Below are positions 1 to 6,869 of a DNA stretch of 16,449 nt, piece by piece. How positions within the stretch are numbered: the stretch's first letter is position 1; each line of letters starts with the position of its first letter. The stretch is from Cyrtobacter comes (lineage in GTDB: Bacteria; Pseudomonadota; Alphaproteobacteria; Rickettsiales; Midichloriaceae): positions 1-16,449 of the forward strand of contig NZ_JARGYT010000024.1 in the NCBI RefSeq assembly GCF_034470605.1. The letters are read 5' to 3'. Under the pieces are notes generated by a model. That model saw nothing but the letters and a program-made list of their open reading frames with translations, ran no database searches and was not told the DNA's origin. The translations under genes and the position numbers were made by a program.

Positions 1-1
1 G

Positions 2-88
2 AAAAAATGGACTCAGGCAAAGCAAATCCGCCGCTCCACACATTGCTCTAGCTTTTTAACTCTTATTTTATATGACGTTTTATACTGA
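2..88 (+). other. Possible 3' end of a gene entering from the left edge (unresolved frame)
   Basis: The first ~90 bases are locally richer in G and C than the surrounding intergenic DNA and are open in all three plus-strand frames from the left edge. The frame starting at base 2 runs 28 codons to a TGA at 86-88 and encodes a basic stretch with a W-T-Q-A-K-Q-I-R-R-S run. The other two frames stop at 49-51 and 57-59. A hairpin with a T-rich plus-strand tail follows at 138-200, as expected after a plus-strand gene. The frame cannot be decided and no family was recognised. This could be a gene tail, a remnant or chance. Confidence 0.2.
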
Positions 89-137
89 CTTAGCTATATC
101 TCAAATATGAGTTGAAAATTGCTTCTTATATACAAGT

Positions 138-200
138 AAAGGCCAGTATTTGAATAAATTTTCAAGAGGAAAAATGTCAAATACTGGCCTTTCTTTCTGT
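138..200. terminator. Long perfect hairpin, probable bidirectional terminator
   Basis: A perfect 16-bp inverted repeat (138-153 and 177-192) encloses a 23-base loop. On the plus strand the stem runs into TTTCTTTCT. On the minus strand it lies 19 bases past the stop codon of the 211-858 gene and runs into a shorter TTTACTT tail. The position between a minus-strand gene end and a possible plus-strand gene end suits a shared terminator. The loop is longer than usual for an intrinsic terminator. Confidence 0.6.
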
Positions 201-210
201 GACTAAAAAC

Positions 211-858
211 TTAACAACCCTCTACACATGTAGTAGTAGGTAGTATTTCAAGCTCAGCTGAATATTCATTATCACCTGTTTGTGTACCACAATCTTGAGT
301 GGATTTTGACTCTATTAGTGCATCATCACCAGATACTTCTGAAGATGGGCGTATAGGCCAATCTGCTTGGTTATCGGTTAATGATTGATGAATATCATAA
401 AGACGTGCTTCTATAGTCCCTTCAATACCTAGCAGCTTCCAATCACTATTAAGCCCATAGCTAAGTGACCCTCCGTGTACTTTAGTCTCTAAAGAACCGT
501 CTTTATTCAATAAACCAATAACTTTCCAGGATTCTATAGCGTGGCCGCCTTGAAATCTACCATAACCATCTGCACTAAACTGAAATTTGGCAGCTGCTTT
601 GCAAATAGTTCTTTCTTCATTATCTCCTAAAAGTGCGCGAGAAGTAAATGTTGTTACTTTGTTGACGCCTTTGTTATCGTCGGATGGTTGTTGTGGATTT
701 TGTTCAGAATACGGTTGAAAAACCCCTGCTAAACTCTGCAAATTATACCTTGTCTCAGACACTAAATCGTATCTAAATGAATTAAAAAAATTTTCACGAC
801 ATTTAGGCTCTATTGGAGCGCCTTCATGTTGAATATCAGTTTCAGTTACTTTTGTCAT
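211..858 (-). CDS. Unrecognised 215-residue protein coupled to bioF
   Basis: I do not recognise the family. The ATG (858-856) lies inside the last codons of bioF and the two frames overlap by 17 bases, so translation is probably coupled to bioF. The protein has no signal peptide and no hydrophobic segment long enough to span a membrane, so it is probably soluble. The N-terminal third is polar with a Q/P/D/N-rich low-complexity stretch around residues 50-65. The middle (about 85-155) has alternating aromatic and glycine residues (FSADGYGRFQGG; GGSLSYGLNSDW) that suggest a beta-rich fold. The C-terminal 50 residues are acidic, S/T-rich and end in C-V-E-G-C. It does not resemble a biotin enzyme. 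A host-directed or lineage-specific protein is possible but unproven. The uninterrupted frame, coupling and following hairpin support a real gene. Confidence 0.7.
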   Translation of the reverse strand: MTKVTETDIQHEGAPIEPKCRENFFNSFRYDLVSETRYNLQSLAGVFQPYSEQNPQQPSDDNKGVNKVTTFTSRALLGDNEERTICKAAAKFQFSADGYGRFQGGHAIESWKVIGLLNKDGSLETKVHGGSLSYGLNSDWKLLGIEGTIEARLYDIHQSLTDNQADWPIRPSSEVSGDDALIESKSTQDCGTQTGDNEYSAELEILPTTTCVEGC

Positions 859-1984
859 AGTTACATAAAATATTAATTAAGAAATTTATATCTTCTTTAT
901 TGTGGTGAGCACAAAACGAGATTCTGATTTTCTCCTTTTGTGAAGTAGGTGGTCTTATAGCGGATACCACAATACCAGAATCAGCTAAAAAAGCCTTTAG
1001 CTCTAATACGTAATTAAACCTATTTTTAACCATTATAGGAATAATATGTGAATTAGAAACTCCTATATCAAAGCCTAAGTTTTTTAACCTTTTTCTTAAA
1101 GAAGATGCATTGAATAACAATGCATTCCTTTCTTTATACATATCTTTCATCATTTTCCAAGCCTTATATGCTGCACCAATTATAATTGGTGCAGGTGCTG
1201 TTGAGTATATAAATCCCGCTGCTTTATTTATTAAATAGTCTCTTATTATCCTAGGACACGCAACATATGCGCCTGAGCCCCCAAGCGCTTTGCTAAATGT
1301 ACCCATAATGAGGTGCGGTATGTCATCTAAATTATAATCTGTTGATAGCCCATAGCCATCATTACCTAATATTCCTGTTGCATGAGCTTCATCAATATAT
1401 AAAAATGTATTGTATTTTCTTGCTATTGAGATGACATCTTGCAGTGGTAATATATCTCCATCCATGCCAAATAATGTTTCCGTGACAATGAATTTATATT
1501 TTACTCCTTTATGTTCCTTTATTAGATCTTCTAAATTTTGCATATCATTATGTCTGAATCTTATAAGTTTTGATCTACTCAAAAAGGCGGCCTGGTATAG
1601 GCTTGAATGATTTGATCTATCGAAAAATAATACAGGTTCTTGATATGAAAGGGCCTCCTTATTCAAAAGTGCGGAAAGAGCGCTGAAATTAGCTTGAAAT
1701 CCAGAGCTAAATATTAGGGCGCTCTCGGATTTTTTATCTATAGCTATCTGTGATTCAAATTTTTCAAAAATTTCATGATTGCCAGAAAGGAGTCTAGAGC
1801 CACCGGATCCTATGCCTTGTTGGTGCGCCAGCTCTATTGCAAATTCTAAAATTTCTTTATTATTTCTTAAATTTAGATAATCATTTGTAGAAAAGTCAAT
1901 CAAGCCTTGTTTTGGCTTCTCTATTGATCTATATAATCCACCATCTTGCAGTTTGTTGCAATAGTTCTTATAGCACTCTAACAT
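842..1984 (-). CDS. bioF: 8-amino-7-oxononanoate synthase (KAPA synthase)
   Basis: PLP-dependent enzyme that condenses pimeloyl-CoA or pimeloyl-ACP with L-alanine to give 8-amino-7-oxononanoate, the first committed step in forming the biotin rings, in the cytosol. At 380 residues it matches the usual BioF length of about 384. Visible landmarks are the substrate-side FSTNDYLNL (31-39), the glycine-rich GSGGSRLLSGNH (59-70), the cofactor-contacting DEAHATG (198-204) and the PLP-lysine motif TFSKALGGSG with Lys232. The fold is shared with 5-aminolevulinate synthase and KBL, but the adjacent divergent bioB favours BioF. The start ATG (1984-1982) is 20 bases from the bioB start, so the bioF promoter must lie inside or across bioB sequence. 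The stop overlaps the next minus-strand gene. No frameshift or missing key residue is seen. Confidence 0.93.
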   Translation of the reverse strand: MLECYKNYCNKLQDGGLYRSIEKPKQGLIDFSTNDYLNLRNNKEILEFAIELAHQQGIGSGGSRLLSGNHEIFEKFESQIAIDKKSESALIFSSGFQANFSALSALLNKEALSYQEPVLFFDRSNHSSLYQAAFLSRSKLIRFRHNDMQNLEDLIKEHKGVKYKFIVTETLFGMDGDILPLQDVISIARKYNTFLYIDEAHATGILGNDGYGLSTDYNLDDIPHLIMGTFSKALGGSGAYVACPRIIRDYLINKAAGFIYSTAPAPIIIGAAYKAWKMMKDMYKERNALLFNASSLRKRLKNLGFDIGVSNSHIIPIMVKNRFNYVLELKAFLADSGIVVSAIRPPTSQKEKIRISFCAHHNKEDINFLINILCNYDKSN

Positions 1985-2004
1985 ATTTTATTGCTGAATA
2001 TACC

Positions 2005-2937
2005 TTGAAAAAATGGAATGTTAACTCTGCTATGGAAGTTTTTAAGCTGCCATTTTCAGATTTATTATATGAGGCGCAAAAAATCCATAGGGAAAATTTT
2101 AAGCCTAACTCTATCCAAATAAGTACGCTACTTAGCATAAAAACTGGTAGTTGCCCAGAAAATTGCTCGTATTGTCCACAATCCGCTCATTATAGCACTA
2201 GTGTAAAAAAGAGCTCACTTATGGGTATTGATGAAGTTATAGAAGCTGCAAAAACAGCTAAGGATGCTGGTAGTACAAGGTTTTGTATGGGGGCCGCTTG
2301 GAGGGGGCCAAGAAATGATGATCTTGAGGTAGTGTGTCAAATGGTGCGGGAGGTCAAGGCTATTGGTCTAGAAACTTGTGTGACGCTTGGATTACTTAAA
2401 GATGGTCAGGCAGAGAAGTTAGCTGAAGCAGGGCTTGATTTTTATAATCATAATATAGATACATCACCTGAATATTATGAGAAAATTATCACAACTAGAA
2501 ATTTTGAAGACCGCATAGAAACAATTCAGCATGTACAAGATGCTGGTATTAAGGTCTGTTGTGGTGGAATTATAGGCATGGGGGAGACAAATGAAGATAG
2601 GGTAAAAATGCTTGTATTTTTGGCAAACCTTAAGATTCAACCTGAATCAGTGCCAATTAATAAATTAGTGAAAGTACCTGGTACACCGCTTGAAGGGCAG
2701 GCGGATGTGGACCCTATCGATTTTGTTCGTGTAATATCGCTGGCAAGGATCATGATGCCTAACTCGTACCTAAGGTTATCAGCGGGGAGGGAGCAAATGT
2801 CTGAGGAGTTGCAGTCACTTTGTTTCCTTGCTGGCGTGAATTCTATTTTTTATGGAGAGAAGCTTTTAACAGCAAACAATTCACCTTTAGAAAAGGATAA
2901 AATATTATTTGAAAAGCTTGGGCTAATAAAGATATAA
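2005..2937 (+). CDS. bioB: Biotin synthase, radical SAM
   Basis: Inserts sulfur into dethiobiotin to make biotin, the last pathway step, using S-adenosylmethionine and two iron-sulfur clusters. The radical-SAM motif CPENCSYC (Cys50, Cys54, Cys57) ligates the 4Fe-4S cluster. The conserved cysteines for the 2Fe-2S cluster are in TRFCMGAAW, ETCVTLG and IKVCCGG, and the arginine ligand is in RLSAGR. NHNIDTSPEYY, PESVPIN and NSIFYG are also typical. I chose the TTG at 2005 (310 residues) because the following K-K-W-N aligns with the conserved R/K-W-T near the start of other BioB proteins. The ATG at 2032 would remove that part, and an upstream TTG at 1912 adds sequence unlike the family. No good Shine-Dalgarno sequence is visible. 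The C terminus is shorter than in E. coli but keeps the catalytic barrel. Divergent from bioF. Confidence 0.94.
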   Translation: MKKWNVNSAMEVFKLPFSDLLYEAQKIHRENFKPNSIQISTLLSIKTGSCPENCSYCPQSAHYSTSVKKSSLMGIDEVIEAAKTAKDAGSTRFCMGAAWRGPRNDDLEVVCQMVREVKAIGLETCVTLGLLKDGQAEKLAEAGLDFYNHNIDTSPEYYEKIITTRNFEDRIETIQHVQDAGIKVCCGGIIGMGETNEDRVKMLVFLANLKIQPESVPINKLVKVPGTPLEGQADVDPIDFVRVISLARIMMPNSYLRLSAGREQMSEELQSLCFLAGVNSIFYGEKLLTANNSPLEKDKILFEKLGLIKI

Positions 2938-3057
2938 ATATATCCTTTAGTATAAAAGGGATATGGAGCTATCAGAAAAGATTTTGCATAAATCTTCTTG
3001 AGATAATGGAGTGTAAATATTAGTATTAGCCTCACTTAATAGATTCATGGTAGCAAC

Positions 3058-5454
3058 TTGTTGAACGAAAGTTATATATATAAGCAAACTGAAGAAAAGT
3101 GGCAGTCTTATTGGGCAAGTACCAAAATCTATAAATGGGTTGAAGAGGTAAATAGGGATGATAATTTCGTTATAGATACACCGCCGCCTACTGTTTCAGG
3201 CTCATTGCATATGGGGCATATATATAGCTATACGCAAGGTGATTTTATAGCAAGATTTTATAGAATGCTTGGTTATTCAGTCTTTTACCCGATAGGCTTT
3301 GATGATAATGGTCTTCCCACAGAGAGGTTGATTGAAAAGATAAAGGGAATAAGAGCTCATGAACTATTAAGAAATGAATTTATAAAAATTTGCCAAGAAA
3401 CAATTATAGAATTTGAAAAAGAATTTGAGTGTGTATTTAGATCAATAGGGATTAGTTTTGATTGGGATAATAAGTATCAAACTATAAGTGAGCATACACA
3501 AAAAATATCGCAAATGTCATTCTTAGATCTATATAAAAAAGGCTTATTATATAGAAGTTATAATCCTACATTTTGGGATTATGTTGATGGAACCGCAATA
3601 GCTCAGGCAGAAATAGAAGAAAAAGAAAGGAAGGGTATTATCTATGAAATAGGGTTTGATACAGAATTAGGTGAAAAGATATCAATTGCAACAACAAGGC
3701 CAGAATTAATTTCTGCATGTAGCGCTATATTTGTGCACCCAGATGATAGTAGGTTTAAGAGATTTATTGGAAAATTAGCAATAACACCAATTTTCGGGGA
3801 TAGAGTAGATATAAAGGCAGATGAAGATGTAGATATGGAAAAAGGAACTGGTGCTGTGATGTGCTGCACATTTGGTGATATACAGGATATAAAATGGTGG
3901 AAAAGGTATAATCTTAAGCTTAATAACCATATAGATAAGCATGGAAGGCTGCAGAATGCAAAACAGTTCTCTGGAATGAAAATAAATCCGGCTAGAGAGG
4001 AGATTGTTAAAGAATTAGAAAGATCTTCTTTTATAGCAAGCAAGAAGAGTGTGGATCAAATTGTTAAATGTGCAGAGCGTTCTGGATCTATATTGGAAAT
4101 AATACCAACGAATCAATGGTATATAAAGACAATGGAATATTCTAATCAGCTATTGAATAAGGCTGCAGAATGCTCCTGGCATCCAGAATATATGAAAATA
4201 AGACTAGATAATTGGATTAATGGTCTTAATCAGGATTGGTGCATATCAAGGCAAAGGTATTTTGGTATACCATTTCCTGTTTGGTACTCTAAAAGAATAG
4301 GTGAAGAAGGAAAGGTAATAGTTGCAGAATTTAAGGATTTGCCTATTGATCCAATGCAAAAGGCACCTACCGGATATACTATGGAGGAGGTAGAGCCTGA
4401 AAAAGATGTTATGGATACATGGGCTACTAGCGCTTTAACACCACAAATATCAAGTTTTGGAATTACTAATAACTTGGCAATCAATCCTGAGAGGCACAAA
4501 AAATTGTTTCCCGCTGATTTAAGAATACAGGCGCATGAAATAATAAGGACATGGGCATTTGCCAGTATTGTAAAAGCTTTTCATCACCAAAATACTATAC
4601 CGTGGAAAAATGTTATGATTAGTGGGTGGTGTCTTGCAAATGATAAGACAAAAATGAGTAAATCAAAAGGAAATGTCATAACACCACAATCACTTATTCA
4701 AGAAAAGGGTGCGGATGTAATAAGGTACTGGGCCTCTAATTCCAAATTAGGTTCTGATATAATATATTCTGAGGATGCATTTAAGGCTGGTAAAAAATTA
4801 ATCAATAAACTTTGGAACGTAGCAAAATTTTTAAACATTCATATCTCTAATTTAAATGAGCGGCCAAAAATTGATAGAGTAAATCAGACGCTGGATTTAT
4901 GGATTTTACATTCATTAGACCAAGTTTTAGAGTTTGTTACATCTAGTATGAAAAGCTTTGAATATTCCTCTGCAAGAAGTAAAATTGAGTATTTTTTCTT
5001 CACAACATATTGCGATAACTATATAGAGTTAGTGAAAAAGAGGTTATATGCAAAATTAGGTGCTCAATCCGATAGCGCTGTTTATACTATGTGGTTTTCA
5101 TTTCTTAATATATTGAAGATGTTTGCTCCATTTATTCCACATATCACGGAAGAGCTATACCACTCTATTTATAGTAATGAAGGAGTCTCAATACATGAAA
5201 GAGGCTCATGGCCAAAAGCGCTTCTTCACAATGATGCAAAAATTGTTCTTGCTGCAGGTGAGCATTCAATGGGGATTATTGAGATGATTAGAAAGTTTAA
5301 ATCAGAGCATAATATGCCACTTAGTGCCGAATTAAGTAAATTAACAATTTCTGGACTTCTAGATGATTCAGTAGTTTTAGATATAAAAAATGCTTCAAAT
5401 GCAAAAGAAGTAGTCTTTAATCATTCTGAAAAAGTTTCAGTTAAAATAGAATGA
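3058..5454 (+). CDS. valS: Valyl-tRNA synthetase (rickettsial, archaeal-type)
   Basis: Class I synthetase that charges tRNA-Val and hydrolyses mischarged threonine. The 798-residue protein has the signature LHMGH (HIGH motif, His51-His54) after DTPPPTVSGS, an editing (CP1) domain with ATTRPE and GTGAVMCCTFGD, the NWCISRQRYFG-like core segment (here DWCISRQRYFG), TWA motifs, and KMSKS at 532-536. An anticodon-binding helical domain follows (APFIPHITEELY). It lacks the long C-terminal coiled coil of the usual bacterial enzyme and closely follows the Rickettsia sequence. Rickettsia ValRS is known to be of archaeal affinity. Translation starts at one of two adjacent TTG codons (3058 or 3061). An in-frame stop at 3040 leaves only an ATT upstream, so the start is effectively fixed. 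The last bases ATGA overlap the next gene. Confidence 0.97.
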   Translation: MLNESYIYKQTEEKWQSYWASTKIYKWVEEVNRDDNFVIDTPPPTVSGSLHMGHIYSYTQGDFIARFYRMLGYSVFYPIGFDDNGLPTERLIEKIKGIRAHELLRNEFIKICQETIIEFEKEFECVFRSIGISFDWDNKYQTISEHTQKISQMSFLDLYKKGLLYRSYNPTFWDYVDGTAIAQAEIEEKERKGIIYEIGFDTELGEKISIATTRPELISACSAIFVHPDDSRFKRFIGKLAITPIFGDRVDIKADEDVDMEKGTGAVMCCTFGDIQDIKWWKRYNLKLNNHIDKHGRLQNAKQFSGMKINPAREEIVKELERSSFIASKKSVDQIVKCAERSGSILEIIPTNQWYIKTMEYSNQLLNKAAECSWHPEYMKIRLDNWINGLNQDWCISRQRYFGIPFPVWYSKRIGEEGKVIVAEFKDLPIDPMQKAPTGYTMEEVEPEKDVMDTWATSALTPQISSFGITNNLAINPERHKKLFPADLRIQAHEIIRTWAFASIVKAFHHQNTIPWKNVMISGWCLANDKTKMSKSKGNVITPQSLIQEKGADVIRYWASNSKLGSDIIYSEDAFKAGKKLINKLWNVAKFLNIHISNLNERPKIDRVNQTLDLWILHSLDQVLEFVTSSMKSFEYSSARSKIEYFFFTTYCDNYIELVKKRLYAKLGAQSDSAVYTMWFSFLNILKMFAPFIPHITEELYHSIYSNEGVSIHERGSWPKALLHNDAKIVLAAGEHSMGIIEMIRKFKSEHNMPLSAELSKLTISGLLDDSVVLDIKNASNAKEVVFNHSEKVSVKIE

Positions 5455-5942
5455 GTTATTTTATTCAATTAACTGCCTTTATACTAACCTCTTGTTTATT
5501 TTATGAATCAGCATTTTCCCTACATGTTCCAAGATTTGTAACTCTTAAATCTAATATAACCAATCTTAGAGTTGGGCCTGGAATGCAATATCCTATCAAG
5601 GCTACGTATGAATGTAAGAACATGCCACTGATAGTTATAGATGAACAAGATGGTTGGATAATGGCAAAGGATGTAGATAATAAGGAGGGGTGGGTTCATT
5701 CAAGTGGAATAAAGAGTGCTAGATTTGCTATAACTACTGCAAATGGTAAGATATCCCTTTATAGATTACCAAAACAGAATGCAAGGATTATGTCCATTTT
5801 GGAAAAAGGGCTCATCATGCAAGTAAAAAAATGCAATAAAGATTGGTGCTTATTATATGACGAAAATATAAAGGGCTGGATTTTAAAAACTAATATATGG
5901 GGGGTTTTTAAGGATGAGGTATTTGGAAAGGGATTACAGTAA
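5451..5942 (+). CDS. Secreted bacterial SH3-domain protein
   Basis: A 163-residue protein whose ATG overlaps the valS stop codon (ATGA), implying co-transcription and coupled translation. Residues 1 to about 23 look like a cleavable signal peptide with a hydrophobic core (LTAFILTSCLF) and a small-residue cleavage region (SAFS), so export to the periplasm is expected. Two SH3-like modules follow. The first, about 28-90, contains the typical TNLRVGPGMQYP, a GW in the middle and a GWVH end. The second, about 92-150, has WCLLYDENIKGWILKTNIWGV. This matches the alphaproteobacterial SH3_4/COG3807-type family of unknown exact role. Bacterial SH3 domains commonly bind peptidoglycan or peptides. The ligand here is unknown and the valS link is probably only transcriptional. 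Confidence 0.85.
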   Translation: MSYFIQLTAFILTSCLFYESAFSLHVPRFVTLKSNITNLRVGPGMQYPIKATYECKNMPLIVIDEQDGWIMAKDVDNKEGWVHSSGIKSARFAITTANGKISLYRLPKQNARIMSILEKGLIMQVKKCNKDWCLLYDENIKGWILKTNIWGVFKDEVFGKGLQ

Positions 5943-6152
5943 CATTTAGAACTTATTTAAGTATAGCTTGAATTTATTTGAGTAATTTGATCTCTATTAT
6001 ATATACTATATCAGAACCTAATTTGGAGTTAGATGCCTAGTATCTTATTTTTTGCTATAATGATTGCATAATGAGTTATTTAGCAATACTCAAGGATAAC
6101 TAAAGTGTTTTCAAGATGTAACTTTTTTATGGCGATCTAGCTATATAGCTAT

Positions 6153-6187
6153 ATTTAGAAAGAAGGTTATTGTAACAATAACCTTCT
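6153..6187 (-). terminator. Intrinsic terminator of the tandem-repeat gene
   Basis: A perfect 12-bp inverted repeat (6161-6172 and 6176-6187) with a 3-base loop starts 27 bases past the stop codon of the 6215-6721 gene. Read on the minus strand it is followed by TTCTTTCT, the U-rich tail of an intrinsic terminator. On the plus strand no T-run follows, so the direction is minus. Confidence 0.8.
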
Positions 6188-6214
6188 GGTGCTGTATAAT
6201 TTTATTATATTATT

Positions 6215-6721
6215 CTAATGAATATCTAAGGAATCATTAGAATGAAATTCATGTAAAGGATCACAATTATGATCATCCATATCTGCATATTTTGTTATAC
6301 CTGCGCAGCACTGATTTATACTTGCTTCTTTTAGATGAGGAATGCTTTTTTCAGCAAGCATATCTAACACTCCTGATTTAAGAGCTAATTCTAGACGGGA
6401 TTGAAGTAGATTGAAATCATAAGCGCTCTTACTTTTAGAATATTCAAGAAATAAAAGAAGCGAATCTTTATCAAGCGCGCCTAACACCCCAGATTTAAGA
6501 GCTGATTCTAGACGGGATTGAAGTAGATTGAAATCATAAGTGCTCTTACTTTTAGAATATTCAAGAAATAAAAGAAGCGAATCTTTATCAAGCGCGCCTA
6601 ACACCCCAGATTTAAGAGCTGATTCTAGACGGGAGTTAAATCGATTAAAATCATAAGCGCACATTGAGGTAGCATTTTGAATAATGAATCCAAGTGGTGT
6701 TAATTCTTTTTGAATTTGCAT
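6215..6721 (-). CDS. Protein of three tandem 39-residue helical repeats, function unknown
   Basis: I do not recognise the family. From the ATG at 6721 the protein has 168 residues: a 22-residue lead, three tandem 39-residue repeats (23-61, 62-100, 101-139) and a 29-residue acidic, histidine-containing tail. The repeat core reads YDFNLLQSRLESALKSGVL followed by GALDKDSLLLFLEYSKSKS. The first two units are almost identical, and the third has diverged in its second half. The pattern of leucines suggests two amphipathic helices per unit, so an alpha-solenoid-like binding protein is possible; the unit is not an evident TPR, ankyrin or HEAT repeat. No signal peptide is seen with this start. An upstream TTG at 6799 would add a hydrophobic stretch of 26 residues but has no better start signal. 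The gene lies 148 bases downstream of ligA and has its own terminator. Tandem-repeat proteins in Rickettsiales are often secreted effectors; that role is only inferred here. Confidence 0.75.
   Translation of the reverse strand: MQIQKELTPLGFIIQNATSMCAYDFNRFNSRLESALKSGVLGALDKDSLLLFLEYSKSKSTYDFNLLQSRLESALKSGVLGALDKDSLLLFLEYSKSKSAYDFNLLQSRLELALKSGVLDMLAEKSIPHLKEASINQCCAGITKYADMDDHNCDPLHEFHSNDSLDIH
6305..6655 (-). repeat. Three tandem 117-bp direct repeats inside the 6215-6721 gene
   Basis: The sequence CTAGACGGGA recurs at 6391, 6508 and 6625, exactly 117 bases (39 codons) apart. The copies near 6372-6488 and 6489-6605 differ at only a few bases, for example gctaattc against gctgattc and agcgctc against agtgctc. 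The half-copy near 6606-6655 is more diverged. The length is a multiple of three, so copy-number change keeps the frame. The pattern is that of a recent duplication by slippage or unequal recombination. Confidence 0.92.
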
Positions 6722-6869
6722 GCAAAAAACAACTTTAATAAAGTAGATGGGTTGAATTATAACATAGTAATCAAAGACTTGTATATAAAAAACAATCAAT
6801 AACTCAGCCTGCTCTTTATCTGAATAATAATAGAGAGTCTCATTAGTTATGATAGAATTTCATATATAA

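Noticed and set aside
2939..2963. Imperfect inverted repeat after bioB (ATATCCTTT with AAAGGGATAT)
   Set aside because: The stem is bulged and AT-rich and no T-run follows, so it is not convincing as a terminator.
3642..4043. 133-codon minus-strand frame inside valS
   Set aside because: Antisense shadow of a confidently identified gene; composition is that of reverse-complemented coding sequence and no family features are seen.
6056..6061. TATAAT box on the plus strand after the SH3 gene
   Set aside because: No matching -35 element at proper spacing and no plus-strand gene follows before the convergent repeat gene.
6138..6151. 14-base perfect palindrome TAGCTATATAGCTA between the SH3 gene and the repeat gene
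   Set aside because: Related TAGCTATAT words occur elsewhere in this AT-rich window, there is no second half-site array or adjacent promoter, and chance is sufficient.
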